From Peronospora farinosa (Eukaryota; Oomycota; Peronosporomycetes; Peronosporales; Peronosporaceae), in contig CANTFK010000716.1 in assembly GCA_947646735.1 (NCBI GenBank), positions 28,881 to 92,880 on the forward strand: a DNA stretch of 64,000 bases, read 5' to 3'. How positions within the stretch are numbered: the stretch's first letter is position 1; every line of letters starts with the position of its first letter. Below the pieces are notes generated by a model. That model did no database searches. It was given only the letters and a program-made list of their open reading frames with translations, and was not told where the DNA came from. The position numbers were made by a program, and so were the translations under genes. This document shows, one piece after another, positions 34,400 through 47,187 of the stretch.

Positions 34400-36156
34400 C
34401 GCTCATAGTCCCTAAGCAATCCTCCGCAGTTGAGGTCCACCTCATCCACCCATGACGGGTCAGGATATCCTTTCCATCGTACCAGTTATTCACACTGAAT
34501 CCGTCCGTACCGAGTTTTCCTTCCCATACGTCTGTCTAGAATTTTTTCCACTTCGTATTCGTCATCTTCCAGTTCCGCGACCCAACTGTCTTCTGGCAAT
34601 AGAGCTTCATCAAAATCCACCCGGTTCGCTTCGTCTACCACCAACACCGTATCTGGTCTATCAGGGTATTGCCGGACCAGCTTCAATTTGACACGTGTAC
34701 CAACGGGTATATACGGTAGTCTGCTCCACTGATATCTAAACGAACGGCATAGTCACCCACCAATTCTCTCACTCGGAACGGCCCATGCCATAGATGTGCC
34801 AGCTTTCGAGCATACCCCTCCTTGACCCGGTCCAATTATAACCAGACTTGGGACTCCACCTCAATATGACCATCAACCACCTCCCCATTGTGGGCCTGGG
34901 CCCGACTTTCCATCGCAGATCGTAATAATTCGTTGGCCTGTTCTCTCGCTCTGCGATACTGACGTTGTACGCTATATCGCCATCGACGGGGCTCACATTC
35001 ACGCGGCTTCGTGCTGCCTAACGGTATGGTGGCTTCTAGAGTACTTCGGGCGTCCCAGCCATGTACCAAGAAAAATGAAGTTTCCTTTCGGATCCGGTCC
35101 TGGGCCGTATTCAACGCGAAAGTGAGCCTTTCTGCATAGGAATCCCAGTCCTTCTGATCTACCTCTGACACATACATTTTGATGGACCGTGTAATAGTCT
35201 GTACCATTCTCTCTGCTGTGCCATTGGCCTGTGGTCGATACGACATAGTCGCCCGCTGTTTCTGCCCAATTATGCGGTTGAAGGCGCAAAAGAAATCTGA
35301 CATGAAACTGGGTTCTCTGTCGTGACGGATCGCCTCACTGGCCCCAAACCGACGGAATACGCACTCTTCGTAACCTTCTGCCACGTTTTGGGCCGACCTC
35401 GACGAACTAGCCTTGGAAATTACATATCCCGTAAACAGGTCCACCCAAATCAACAGCTCTGTATTACCCTTGAACGACTTGGGCAAAGATGGGATATGGT
35501 CCATCGCGATAACTTGGAACGGGTAGGTAGCTTGAATGTTTCCTGGGGTCCTCCCTCGCAAGGTGGGGCCACCTTTGCCAGTCTCGCAGTCCACAAAAGT
35601 GCCAACATATCGCTGAACACTCCGGAATAATCCTTTTTAATGGAAATGTTTCCGGATCCGTTGGTATGTACGGCCAATTCCCTGGTGGCCCCCTTCTAGA
35701 CTCGTATGGTAGTGGTGTAGAAAGTCTTGTTGTAGACTTTCAGGTATAACTACCCGAATCAACCCATCACGGTCCTCGTCTGCTGTTCCCTGGTAAGGGC
35801 AGTACAGAAGAAGATCGTCATCATCCAAAGCGTAGTTCATCTCAACCTTTCCACACGTAAATGCCACCTCGGCCGATAAACTACTCCAGTTGCCCCGTAG
35901 GTAAATCTTCAAATCACGTATCCACATCTGCTTCATCTTGGGCTGCTGCAATTCGTTCGATACTTATCCGTTGCACCACTTTCTCTTGCACGACTTCCGT
36001 CGGTATTCTGGATAGGGCCCGGGATCTCGTAACAGCTGTAACTCGCAATGCATGGTTCTGGTCCTTGGGTATTAAAAGCTCAGGTAGACGGTTGATCGCT
36101 TCAAGGTCCTTGAACTCTTCTTCCGGCACTATATCGACACCCTGTTGCTGGTGCAA
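34400..36156 (-). pseudogene. pol: E5 integrase and chromodomain
   Basis: Minus strand: VVQEKVVQRISIERIAAAQDE (a Gln codon where E3/E4 have a stop), HHYHTSLEGGHQGIGRTYQ, MDCETGKGGPTL, and core motifs AMDHIPSLPKSF, RHDREPSFMSDFF and NGTAERMVQTITR. Then PRRWRYSVQRQYRRAR and the chromodomain YEVEKILDRRMG plus VRWKGYPDPSWVDEVDLNCGG (about 34400-34600). Breaks near 35600, 34840 and 34690. Confidence 0.85.
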
Positions 36157-36189
36157 GGCCGCGTTAGCAAGTCGGTCTGCACTTTGGTT

Positions 36190-37913
36190 TCATTCGCGCT
36201 TCATGTGTAGAAACTCGTGAACAGACCAGGACCTGAGTTTTTCCAGGGCCTTCGCCCTTCGTGCTGTCAGGCCCTGCGCCTTACACTCGATTTCTCCTCG
36301 CATCTGTCGCACGACCAGGTTAGAATCTCCACATACCACCAGACGTCTACGCTCCAGGTTCTCCAGTAGAAGGAAGCATAACAATAGGCCTTCATACTCT
36401 GCCTCATTTACTGTCACTTCAGTCAAATATCGGAAAGCGGCGGTGACCACCGTCCATCCCGGGAGTTTCCACACAATAGCACTGCAGTCCGCTCCTCCAA
36501 GCTTAACTCGTGCAGACCCATTAAAACTGACCACATAGAGGCTTTCCTCGGGCTCAACCGTAGGGGGAACCACCGTGATAGTTTGGCGGGGATTTTTCCT
36601 AGGGGCAATTGAAGACAAGATGGAGTCCACGTTTTCGCGAGGAGTTATGCTGGCTGCCAATGTCCCCAGTATTTCATCCTCGCCCCGCTTACACTTGACC
36701 ACTTCTAACGTCCATCGAGACAGGAGTGCAGCCCAATTTCCAAGGCGGCCCTGAAGACCTGGTGACCGGACTAACCACGCCAGTGTTGAGTGTCGGGTCA
36801 AGACCTTGATAGGTCGGGTGACCAGTGACGTGTAGCAAAGGTCTAGTATTCGCAATAGCGCCAACACTTCCTTGTCCACCAGCCCATAGTTGATCTCGTT
36901 TGGCTTCAACGTCGGACTCGTGAAAGTGACCGGCATATATACACCCTCATACTCCTGTACAAGACGCCGAGATGGCCCACTCGCTAGCATAGACGATAAT
37001 GACAGGTTACCGGTCTGGATCAAAATGGCGGAGGATTGGGGCAGTGGCGATCTTATTCTTTAACATAGCAAATGCTACCTGCACCCGGGCCCATCGGTCC
37101 TCCTCCTGGTCATCTCCCTGTATCAGCCCTGTATCAGTCCTGCTTATCCGGTTTCGTAATACGTGATAATCTACTTCCCTCAGTTCGTACAGGATAGAAG
37201 CATAAATGGCGTAGTCCTCCAGGAACCGACTGTAATAGTTGAGACTCCCGAGAAACGACTGCATAGCTTTCAGGGTAGTGGGTAACGGTAAGTCCACCAA
37301 GGACTGAAGGTCTTTAGGGTGGGCCTCCAGCCCTTCCGCTGACACTTGGTGGCCAAGGTAATCTACCTTTTGACAGCCCCATGAGCTCTTGACCGCGCTG
37401 ATCGATAAGTTCCTTGTCACACACCTCCAAAAGTCGTTCCACATTCACGCATAAGTCATCCCATGACTCCGAGGTCACCAAAATGTCGTCGATATAGGAC
37501 CTATGTCCGAATATAGACCTCTTGAGGTCTCTCTCTGGATGGCCCACCTCGAACAGGTCCTCTTGTTTGTCAGAGCCCGGCTTTGAGGAAATCGTAAGAA
37601 ATACATATAAAGCATTATCCAACATTCGCTGATAGATATGCGGCGCATTCTTTAGTCCAAACGGCATTCTTTTCCACTCGAACAACCCAAACGGAGTCAC
37701 AAATGCCGAGATCAAACGAGCCGTCGCAGTCATACTGACTACCCAAAAACCACTGGCCATGTTCAGCAAGCAATACCATAGGGCTTTGTCCAAATCTTCC
37801 AACAATTCGTTAACGAGAGGCATAGGGTACACCATGAGGCGTGTCAGCTCGTTCACCATCCGGTAATCGATACACAACCTTATATCCACTCCATTATTCT
37901 TGACGATGATCAC
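36190..37913 (-). pseudogene. pol: E5 RT, degenerate RNase H and second RNase H
   Basis: RT: IDYRMVNEL, MPFGLKNAPHIYQR, RSYIDDILVTS (37,9xx down to 37,440), then QSFLGSLNYYSRF. RNase H 1 again reads IVYASEW and LTRHSTL, lacking two catalytic Asp. RNase H 2 reads SFNGSARVKLGG, so its first Asp has become Asn, while NEAEYEG and CGDSNLV remain. Frameshifts occur near 37440 and 37010. Diverged from E3 throughout. Confidence 0.87.
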
Positions 37914-37970
37914 AATTGGGCTGGCCCATGGTAAGGTAGAATGCTGGATGATATTAGACGATAGCAGGCC

Positions 37971-38709
37971 CTAGATTAGGTCTGACAGCTTCTCCTTGAA
38001 CTGAGGGGCCACTTTCCGTACACGTTGGGCGATAGGCCGTGCATTTCCCACATCGATGTCGCACACCGCTCCTCGGGCTGCCGGTGGTAACGCGTTGCCT
38101 TTTCCCATTAACAGATGTCGTTTCTGCCAAATGATCTGGTGGAGACGGTCCACTTGTTCCTTTGGAGTTACACCAGGGTCTGGAATTTGAATATCTTCCA
38201 TCGTGACTTCGTCTATAGAAGGGGCGACCTCAGGGATAATCGACCAGTTTTTGTCAATATCTTCCGCGCATAGCTCTCCACTCTCGTGGACACAAACCTG
38301 GTCATCGGCTATATATGCCTCGGATCCATTATCTTGTTGGCTCCTCCGCGATTGGCCCTTCTCCATCCCGAACTCGTCAATTCTTGGGGCTTCTTTGCTC
38401 AGGCTGACTTCTGCTGGTTGGTTCCCGTCAAAGTATCTTCTCCTACCTCTGAGTCCGGCAGTGCTGACTCGGGGCTCCTCGGATGAACACCCAGCACTGT
38501 CGTAACCACGAGGCATGGGATCCTTCCCAGAGGCCCTTTTCTTGTTTGAACCACTTTTTTGGAGCATGATGTTTCCAGTATCCTCTTGATTCTCCCGGCA
38601 ATAATTCCAGCATCATCACCGGCTCCTCCCGTGTATATTCATCGGATATACGTGCATTGGCCACAACAGCTAAGGAATTAATGTAAAAGCCCGATGTATT
38701 TCCAACCAA
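37971..38709 (-). pseudogene. E5 protease-RT linker with protease deleted
   Basis: The linker DDQVCVHESGELCAEDIDKNW and MEDIQIPDPGVTPKEQ matches E3/E4. Upstream, MLELLPGESRGYWKHHAPKKW matches the start of the E3 protease ORF, but the sequence jumps to the linker without any DTGAEIS segment. The protease has therefore been deleted around 38510-38560. Confidence 0.75.
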
Positions 38710-39270
38710 TTATTTATCCTTAACGAAATTCTCCACCGGATGCTTCTCCACAAATGCATAAATGTAGCAATCAGAACGCTCGGCTCGTACCAGATTCAAA
38801 CCTGGCGAGCGTCCTAATTTAACATCTTCTCGGCAGCCTCCGGCAGCTGCCCCGCATGCTTGGTCGGGTTGTACCATTGGCGAATCAAGTTGTAGAACAC
38901 CTCCATCTGGCACTTCCCCGCGTCGTGGATCTCGTTACAACCGCGACACACAAACAAACAGCGGTCGGCCGGGTGCCCCTTCTTTCCACATCTTTCGCAT
39001 ACTAGTCGCTTCCAACAGTCCAGGTCCCCATGCTTCCTGGATCCATAATGGGTACACTTCATCAGCGGGGCCTCTGGGCCCGGTCTTTGTCCGGGGCCCT
39101 CCGGAGCACATCGGCACCTATCCGGATTCGGGTCCTGATGGTCTCGAGGTCCATCCACGTCCCGAGACCTACCAGTGTGGGCTTTGGTCGCCGCCGCATA
39201 AATTCGTCTCAGGTCTCCCGTCCCTTCAGATCCACTGGAGCTGGACCATTGTTCACCTTCACTTCCTGAC
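38710..39270 (-). pseudogene. gag: E5 nucleocapsid (zinc knuckles)
   Basis: CTHYGSRKHGDLDCW has lost one knuckle Cys (C-x2-Y), followed by CERCGKKGHPADRC and CRGCNEIHDAGKCQ. The linker SPGLNLVRAERSDCYIYAF follows to 38710. The frame fades at about 39270, where a plus-strand gag piece begins, so an inversion or nested break lies near 39290. Confidence 0.8.
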
Positions 39271-39299
39271 GTAGCTCGGATGGCTTGGACAGGACGTCT

Positions 39300-40090
39300 T
39301 GGTTGATTCTTGGGATACTATCGGTCAGGGGGGGGGTCGGGGAGGTTCTAAAGGCCCTGATGAACCTGCTTCACGAAGCCGGGATGGCCGCTGGAAATTT
39401 TACGGCTGAGACCCTCTTTGATTTTGGGTTTGAGACCCTGAAGAAGTCACTGGTAGCCTTGCATAGTCAAATTAAGGCGTTAGTGAGCGAGATTCCCCCC
39501 AAGGAGGTACCCCGTCATGGGGGAACAGCAGCTGTTCCTGGCCTAGGCTCTTCAGTAGGTTCCCACGATGAATCATCATCGAGGTACCAGTACGAGTCGG
39601 CCACTTCGTCTATGGTCTCGGCCCTAATGGATACAGTGGATCGGATGCAGCTGGTACCAACCGGTGCAGCCTTGCTTGAAGCACGGATTCGCGAAATAGG
39701 AAAGATGGATGCAGCGATCCGGAGGGCCCAGCCGCAAGTACGTAAAGATGTGACAGGAGCCCGGTGTAAAGTGGAGCCAGGGCCGTTGGGCACAGGAATT
39801 GATCAGCATGTAAAGCCTGAGGCAGGATCCCTGGTGCGCTCCAGTCATATTTCGAAAAGGCGATGGCCAAGTTCCTAGAGGAGCAGGGACCCACCCGAAA
39901 CGCATCGGACAGGGGACAGATCATGAGGGGCCAAGGTCCACTTTACCCTGGGCCCTCCCAGAGAGCCGATCACCTGGGGTCACCACGTGAATTTCCGGAA
40001 GTGGACATTAAATCAGCAGAGTCTTTTAATGGAGAGTAGGATCCAGATGATTTGACGTTTTCGGCTACCTCGGCACGAGCGACTGTGGCC
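39300..40090 (+). pseudogene. gag: Stray gag N-terminal fragment
   Basis: Plus-strand VLKALMNLLHEAGMAAGNFTAE and FDFGFETLKKSL align with E4 gag (ITALVTLLREENMVAGRFDPDD, SLGFDRITKTL). PTGAALLEARIREIGKMDAA aligns with E4 PTGAALLQARARS. It belongs to a diverged copy of the same family and faces away from E5. Stops appear after 39880. Confidence 0.65.
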
Positions 40091-40564
40091 ACGGCTACAG
40101 CAGGTGGGGATGTGGTGAGGTGCTGTTTTTGTGATGCGGAGATCCCAGAATCCAGTTGGATTCGGAGTATAGACCGTAGGTCAGGGACAGAGGACCAGAG
40201 AGACAGGGGCCTCGAAGGGTAGCGTTCGTTGGTGGAGAACTATCCGCAGGATCTACCGAAGAAAAATCAGTATCAGGGTACCGTTTAACCGGTACCGAAG
40301 GGAGTTGACCATGGCCCTTCATTGACCGACCTGGCCCTTCGTTGGTAGACCTGGGTCCCTCATCAGTCGACCTCGGCCCCTCGGGGTTCAGCCACTCTGG
40401 ACCAGTTAATACAAGGATCAGAATAGACGACGCAAGGAATCAGAGCTTCAGGCAAGGATAGAGTAAAGAAGTTAAAAGGATAGGACTATATTAAATACTA
40501 CTCAATTTGCGATCTACGTGGCACGACTCCGTCACCCAAGAAGAACTTGCTCTAAGTTGATCAC
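40091..40564. other. Intergenic stretch with diverged GACCTGG repeat
   Basis: No gene. 40313-40393 carries three units related to the 20-bp GGTCTATCAATGAGGGACC repeat of E3/E4. This is the target flank of the E4 LTR, whose first base is 40565. Confidence 0.55.
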
Positions 40565-41082
40565 TGTTCCGGGAAGGGATATATTTTGCCCCCCGTCGAA
40601 GAAAGTTGTGTAGCGAAGTTCAAGTGCGAATAGAGCTACAGGATATATTTGGCCTGTGAGCTCGTTCGAGTAGCAACACCCCCCAAGACCCGCTATCGGA
40701 AGCGGCCTCCCTTACCTCACGGTCCGGGAGCAAAGTAAAGGTCAGGTGGTTGATACCCCTGAAACAAGAATAAAAAGTCCAGGGATAAGCTCTCTGAAGA
40801 ATTTGGCTCTAAGTCCACTCTCGACAAGGTCGATCGAGTGGCCACCTACCGGCCCACCGAGTGAAGCATATCCACTCGAGTCCCCCCAGGTCTACCTCTC
40901 TTAAGGCAGACGTCTACATCCTTCCCAAGTCTTCCGAAGAGTGCAACCCGCCAGCCGACGGGTACACAAGGTGAGAGAAGGCTCATACGCGGCATCGGGG
41001 TACCCCCTCCGATAGTCGGCAGTCCGGCACAGTGAGTGGTTTGGGGTCTCATCATACAATTTTGAGAACTCACTCCACCATA
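40565..41082 (+). repeat. E4 5' LTR (about 518 bp)
   Basis: TGTTCCGGGAAGGG to CCACCATA, with the U5 GGGGTACCCC block near 40998. No matching LTR of this exact type is found on the 3' side; the next LTR (50665) starts TGTGGCGAAG and shares only the U5 end. Confidence 0.8.
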
Positions 41083-41083
41083 A

Positions 41084-41101
41084 TGGTGCACGTGCCCGGA
41101 T
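41084..41101 (+). promoter_or_regulatory. E4 putative primer-binding site
   Basis: TGGTGCACGTGCCCGGAT begins one base after the LTR. Its complement would end GTGCACCA and shows the CCGGG of a possible T-stem, as a tRNA 3' end would. The tRNA identity is not determined. Confidence 0.55.
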
Positions 41102-41267
41102 CTTCGTAAGACGCGGGATTTCACCGCGAGTCCCAAGAAGATAAAGGTGTTCATGTCAAGAAGGAGCACAAGACCGAAGAGCCACTGGAAGACCGATCGC
41201 CAGTGACTCAAGAAGAAAAAACAAAGGATCGAAGAGCCGACCGGACCTTGGGAGGAAACCGGTCAAC

Positions 41268-41555
41268 ATGGTCGAGGCTGAACTTATTGAAGAGAAACCT
41301 AAATACCCTCCCTATGTCCTCGTAGAGGACACCTTGGGTCATGATACCTATCACGATCCAGAGGACCATCAGCCGACGGTGAAAACCGAGAGGCTAAGGT
41401 ACCCGAACAAACAAAAAACAAAGATCGCGCAGTCCAAGCCGACAAAGTTCCGGATGAAGGCAACCGGAAACACCAAGTCGATAGGCCCCGAGAAGTCAGG
41501 ATTGGCATCATGTCAGACGCTGACGTCACGAGGGCCTACCACCAACGCAAGCTGA
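41268..41555 (+). CDS. Upstream open frame in E4 leader
   Basis: 95 codons from a true ATG (MVEAELIEEKPKYPP...) between the primer site and gag, overlapping the gag start by about 45 nt. The E3 counterpart is 25315-25602. Charged, no recognised domain. It may be only a leader ORF. Confidence 0.35.
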   Translation: MVEAELIEEKPKYPPYVLVEDTLGHDTYHDPEDHQPTVKTERLRYPNKQKTKIAQSKPTKFRMKATGNTKSIGPEKSGLASCQTLTSRGPTTNAS

Positions 41556-43600
41556 ACGCGTTCCTGGAGAGCGATCCCGTCGCGAAGACTCTGGAGATCC
41601 GGAAGCTGGGTCAACTTACTGGGTCGGTATCGACCCTATCACGGCTGCAAACCGTCACGGACGCGATCACTGCGCTGGTCACCCTTCTTCGTGAAGAGAA
41701 CATGGTCGCAGGGCGGTTCGACCCGGATGACCTGCTGTCCCTGGGATTCGACAGAATCACAAAGACGTTATAACATATACACAAGCGTCTGTCGATCCTA
41801 GTTGGTACCACGCCAGCAAAGGGACACCTACCTTTGACGACACCCACACAAACACGGTCCAGGGAAAGCCAGATGACGCTTCAAGACATCGCGGTCTACC
41901 CTCAAATGTATGGAGCCGCCGGCCACCCAGGGGCGAAGCAAGGTCCATCCCAACACCTGACGTCAAGCGGCCAGAGGGAAGCAGCTCCGTGGTCCCCAGG
42001 ATCGTCATTGACTGCATCGGTCACTAGGATGCCCCGAGGACCAACTGGGGCGGCGCTGCTCCAGGCCCGAGCGCGCAGCGCGGAGCAAGAACCACGAGTT
42101 CTCGAAACGGCGACGCGTGGCAAAAATGAAAATCATTCCGATTTTCAGCCAATGGAAAATCAGCACGAGAAAAAATTGGAATTTGCTTTGCCCCGTGACG
42201 AAGATGTTGGTGGAGGTCCTACCTACACGGTAGGTGATCTGCAGACCCTCTTCGACGCGGCGATGGCAAGATTTTGGAATGAACGCCAAGTACTACGAGC
42301 ACACCCTAACGGGAGTGTAGCAGGAGGAAGACCAGAGGCGCAAAGGACGACCTCTCACCATGACCAGCGTCCAGGCATACAAATTCCAAGAGGTCACACG
42401 ATGACCGACGTTGACATGGAATCCGCCGGTTCCTGTGAGCTCGACCCGGACAACATGGATTTGAGGGGACCTCAGTCGATGATGGCGAACGCAGCGCTGG
42501 GGCAAATACCAAATATGGTCCCTCGCATCAAACTCTCGGCGACCTCGGATCTTAAAGAATTTCATGGAAGAGACCAAGACGAAGACAGAGCGCGCAGCTG
42601 GGTATCGACGGTCAAGACAGCATTTATAAGAGACCAAGCACCAGATGACGAACGATGTCTCGTTTTTGGAGGGTTGCTGACTGGACCGGCCCAGAATTGG
42701 TACCGTCAACTGGGTCGCTCAGTCCGAGGAAACTGGAAGGACTTAATCCAAGAGTTCATGATTCGGTTCTGTGGCACGGGGGTACCGGTCGCCCGCCAGT
42801 ACTACCATGCGAAGAAAATGTCGGAAGAGACCCCGCTGGATTATCTGTACCGCCTGAATGTGCTTGGACTCAGGGCGAAGATGAAGATTAAGGATGGGTC
42901 GCCCAAGATTCAGAAGGATCATGTCGATCACTACATTTTGACGGTGGACGACCCGGAGCTAGCAGACAAGTTGACTATGTTGCGTCTGGCGGGTGTAGAA
43001 GAATTGGAGGAAGTATTGACAGCATGTCAGCGGATGTAGGAACGACGAGGCAAGATGTTGTTTGGATCAAACAAGTTTCGTCAGAAGGCACCGGCACTAC
43101 CAGAGAGGCCGAGAGATATGAATCACCGCTCCATACATGCAGTACGGGCGCCCCTGGAAGACTCGAGCTCTGAAGACTCCAGCCCAGACTCCTCGGAGAA
43201 CAAAGGAGATCTAAGGCGAGTCTACCTTATGGATAAAGAAGCAGGGAGGGACCCAGGTGTGAGGTTCTCAAAGAATCTACCGACTAGGGAGGCCATCCAA
43301 CATCGCCAGGCAGTAGACCAGCGACCCGGCCCATCATCAGCGACCCCAAACACGAGATGTGCATATTGCGGGTCCAAGAAACATGGAGATCTGAATTGCT
43401 GGAAAAGATTGACCTGCGACCGCTGTGGAAGGAAGGGTCACCCGTCTGATCGCTGCCTGTTTGTGTGCCGGGGTTGTGGAGAGATTCACGAGATTGGGAA
43501 GTGCCAGATGAAGGAGTTCTACAATTTGTTCCGTCAATGGTATAACCCGGCCAAGCATGCAGAAATGTTCCCGGAGAAACTCAAGAAGATGACAAATTAG
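41510..43600 (+). pseudogene. gag: E4 gag with zinc knuckles
   Basis: ATG 41510 (MSDADVTRAYHQRKLNAFL). One reading frame runs through capsid (EFHGRDQDEDRARSW; NWYRQLGRSVRGNWKDL) and nucleocapsid (CAYCGSKKHGDLNC; CDRCGRKGHPSDRC; CRGCGEIHEIGKC), interrupted by in-frame stops TAA at 41771 and TAG at 43037. Both stops sit in an otherwise open single frame. E3 shares the TAG. Confidence 0.87.
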
Positions 43601-44608
43601 GACGCTCGCCAGGTTGGAATCTGGTACGAGCCGAGCGTTCTAATCGTTGTATCTTTGCATATGTGGAGAAACAGCCCAAGGAGGAGATGGGTATTCCAGT
43701 TAAGATTGGAAATATATCGAAGATTGGAAATTACCCTGTGGTCCATGTTGCTTCTTTGAATAAGCCTACAATTTTGCTTGAGAAAATGCAGTAATGGAGT
43801 TAGACTTATTGCCAGGCGAGTCTAGGGGGTACTGGAACTACCATGCCCCTACTAAATGGTTAAGGCAAGCCAAAGACTCTGGGAAGGTCAACAATGACCA
43901 TGCAAATTTGTTGTTCGATACTGGTGCCGAGATATCCATCCTGGGTATCGCCTTTGCTCGTAAGGTAGGCTGCCAAATTGATGAAAGTGAACGACAAGAA
44001 TGTATTGGTATTGGGGAATCCGTATACACCACGGAGGGACGCACTCGCATCAAGGTCACTCTAAATGGGAACTTGGTGTACATCTTTAAGGTGTGGGTAG
44101 GCCCTATGGTAGGCCAAGATGCAATTTTGGGGATGGACTTCATGGTCCCGGCCGGTATCCGTTTAGACTTGGCCGACGGACCTCTACGTTCCGTCGATGA
44201 AGTTCGAGTACAATTGACCAGGCGAAGGACGCTGTACAATACTCGAGTATCGGATGTGAAATTGGGTCGGTATGTACAGATATCCGTTGGAGGATGTACG
44301 GAAGTGCCTCTCAAAGGTCGACCTCAGAACAGTGGAAATTGTGGATCACGAGAGGCGAACGATGGGCGACCACCTTGATCGAAGGGATAGGGCGTCGACA
44401 GATTTTGAAGATAACCAATGTCAGCCCTCGCCCCTTAACATTGCACGAGGATACCAAGATAGGTATGTGGTTGACCAGGGATCAAGTTCCGAGAACGCCA
44501 GGGTTTGTCTCGGTGGGATCTCGAAGATATTCGGAATGGCTAAATCTGGCTTATGAATCTAAGTCAACCATCACGTCGACCCAACGGAAAAGAAAGAGGG
44601 GCCACTAG
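43597..44608 (+). pseudogene. E4 linker and protease
   Basis: From the -1 frame at 43597 a linker (SPGWNLVRAERSNRCIFAY) runs to TAA 43792-43794, whose last A begins ATG 43794 of the protease ORF (TAATG). LLFDTGAEISIL and ILGMDFMVPAG are the protease motifs. Near 44310 the frame moves to STSEQWKLWITRGERWATTL and GFVSVGSRRYSEWL. Confidence 0.8.
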
Positions 44609-47178
44609 TGGAGAGACCAGAGTATAAGATTCCGTCACACATCTTACAGCGATCAACGTCCCCATCCCCAATGATGAATATGACGCACCAATCGATACCC
44701 GACAGAGAAGAACAATCGTGCAAAGAGAAGGTGAATGGGCAGGAGGGGACCACCCAAGAACAGAATGTATCTAAAGAAGTCCTACCTGCAGTGATCACTA
44801 CCGATGAGAAGGAAGCCAAACTGGTAGACTTGTTGCAGGCAGATGACCAGGTGTGTTCTTTCGAGAGTGGGGAACTTTGGGCCGAGGACATAAGACCAGG
44901 ATGGGCGGTCATACCGGAAGTGGACCCCTCATCCGAAGGCATTGAGTTAGAAGATATACAGATTCCTGATCCAGATGGGAACACTCCTGGAGAGGTGGAT
45001 CGATTACGACAAATAAAATGGAAGAAACGGCATCTGCTGATGGGCAAAGGTAACGCCTTACCCCCGGCCGCCCGAAGAGCGATATGCGATATCGATGTGG
45101 GTAACGCAAGACCGATCGCGCAACGCGTACGGAAGGTAGCCCCCCCCCAATTCAGAGAGAAGTTGGCCGACCTGATCAAGGGACTGTTATCGGCAAAGAT
45201 CATTCAGCCTTCCACCTCGCCATGGGCCAGCCCAATTGTGATTATCGTAAAGGAGAATGGGGTCGATATTCGATTGTGTATCGACTATCGGTTGGTGAAT
45301 GATCTCACTCAGCTCATGGTATACCCGATGCCGTTGATTAACGAATTACTGGAAGACTTGGACGGAGCTTTGTGGCTCTGTTCTCTTGATACGGCGAGTG
45401 GTTTTTGGGTCGTCAGTATGACCGAAAGGGCGAGACTAATCTCGGCGTTCGTTACGCCACTGGGATTATTTGAATGGCTTCGGATGCCTTTTGGGCTTAA
45501 GAATGCGCCTCAGATATATCAAAGGCGGTTGGATAATGCGTTATATGGATTCTTACGGATTTCGCCAGGGGCTGCCACAAAGGAAACAGAGGATTTGTTT
45601 GCAACAGGGTAACCCAATGCAAAATCGGGCCTCTCTATATTGGGTCGACGATCATACATTGACGATATTCTTGTTCCGGCCGAATCGTGGGACTTATCAT
45701 GCCAGAAAGTGGAGCGGCTTCTAGACGTGTGTGACTATTGGAATTTGTCGGTCAGTGCCGTCAAGAGTACGCGGAGATGTCGGAAGGTCGAGTATCTTGG
45801 ACATCGAGTTTCCAAGGAAGGGCTAAAGGCCCACTCAAAAGATCTTCAGTCTTTGGTCGACCTACCTCTACCGACAACGCTGAAGGCTATGCAATCCTTT
45901 CTAGGAAGCCTTAATTACTACAGCAGGTACATCGAAGATTATGCCATATACGCGTCGATCCTTTATGAACTGAGAGAGGTGGATTTTCACGCTTGGAGGT
46001 GCAAATTGAAGGTTAACAACGAAGTGACGGCAAAGGAAGAAGACGAAGAAAAATGGTCGAAGGTACAAGTAGCGTTTGCCATGCTAAAGAACAAGATTGC
46101 TACGGCGCCCATCCTACGACATTTCGACCCGGCTAGAGAGGCGGTTATTATTGTCTACGCAAGTGGTTGGTCCATCTCGGCGTCGTTGGTGCAGAATTAC
46201 GACGGCCTGTATATGCCGGTAATGTTTACGAGCCGAGCCCTCAAGTCCAACGAGGTGAACTATAGCACAGTGGAAAAGGAAGTGTTGGCGTTGTTACGAG
46301 TCTTGGAGACTTGCTTCACGATGTTGGTCACCCGATCTCTCAAGGTTCTGACGAGACATTCTACACTAGCCTGGCTAGTGAAGTCTTCGGAGTTGCAAGG
46401 TCGCTTAAGAAATTGGGCCGCTCTCTTATCCCAGTGGACTTTGGAGATTATGAAATGCAAGAAAGGCGAAGACCAGGTACTGGGGGCGTTAGAAGCCAGC
46501 ATCACGCCTCGAGAGAATGTAGACTCAAATCTGTCTTCAATTGCTCCCAAGAAGCAGTCCAGGCAAGTGGTCGACCTACCGACGCCCACAGTGGAACTAA
46601 ATGAAGAGCTGTATGTGATGAGTTTCGATGGGTCGGCCCGGGTGAAGCGAGGAGGAGGTGCCTGCAGCGCTATTGTGTGGAGACTTCCTGCATGGACTAT
46701 AGTCGAAGCTGCATCGAAATATCTCGACAAGTCTACAGTGAATGAAGCTGAATATGAGGGCATGTTACTGGGCTTTGACCTGTTGGAGCCAATGGAGCGA
46801 CGGCGTTTGATTATCTGTGGAGACTCCAATCTGGTTATAAGACAGATGCGTGGAGAGATTGAATGCAAAGCTTCAGGTTTATACCCGTTGGGGGCCAAGG
46901 CGTTGAGTAAGCTCCAGTCGTGGCCCACCCATGCAGTCTTACATGTGAAACGAGACTGGAATCAGAGCGCAGACCAGTTGGCCAGTGCAGCTTTACATCA
47001 GCAGCAAGGGGTCGAGTCGATACCGAGAGGAGAGTGGTCAGGTCTAGAAGCAATCAATCGGCTGCCAGAGGTGTTGGTCCCTAGAGACCGGGGTCAGTCG
47101 GTCAAGGTATCTGCGGTGACGATATCACGGTTCCCCGTCAAAATATCGGGAGAGGTCATGCAAGAAGATGTGGTATAA
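44608..47178 (+). pseudogene. pol: E4 RT, degenerate RNase H and second RNase H
   Basis: Same domains as the E3 frame: SLDTASGFW, MPFGLKNAPQIYQR, YIDD near 45655, RNase H 1 with IVYASGWS and LTRHSTL, RNase H 2 with SFDGSAR (about 46620), NEAEYEG (about 46740) and CGDSNLV (about 46820). A TAA at 45610-45612 (Glu in E3) splits it just before YIDD. It ends at TAA 47176, in the same frame as the integrase that follows. Confidence 0.9.
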
Positions 47179-47187
47179 CAACTCCGG

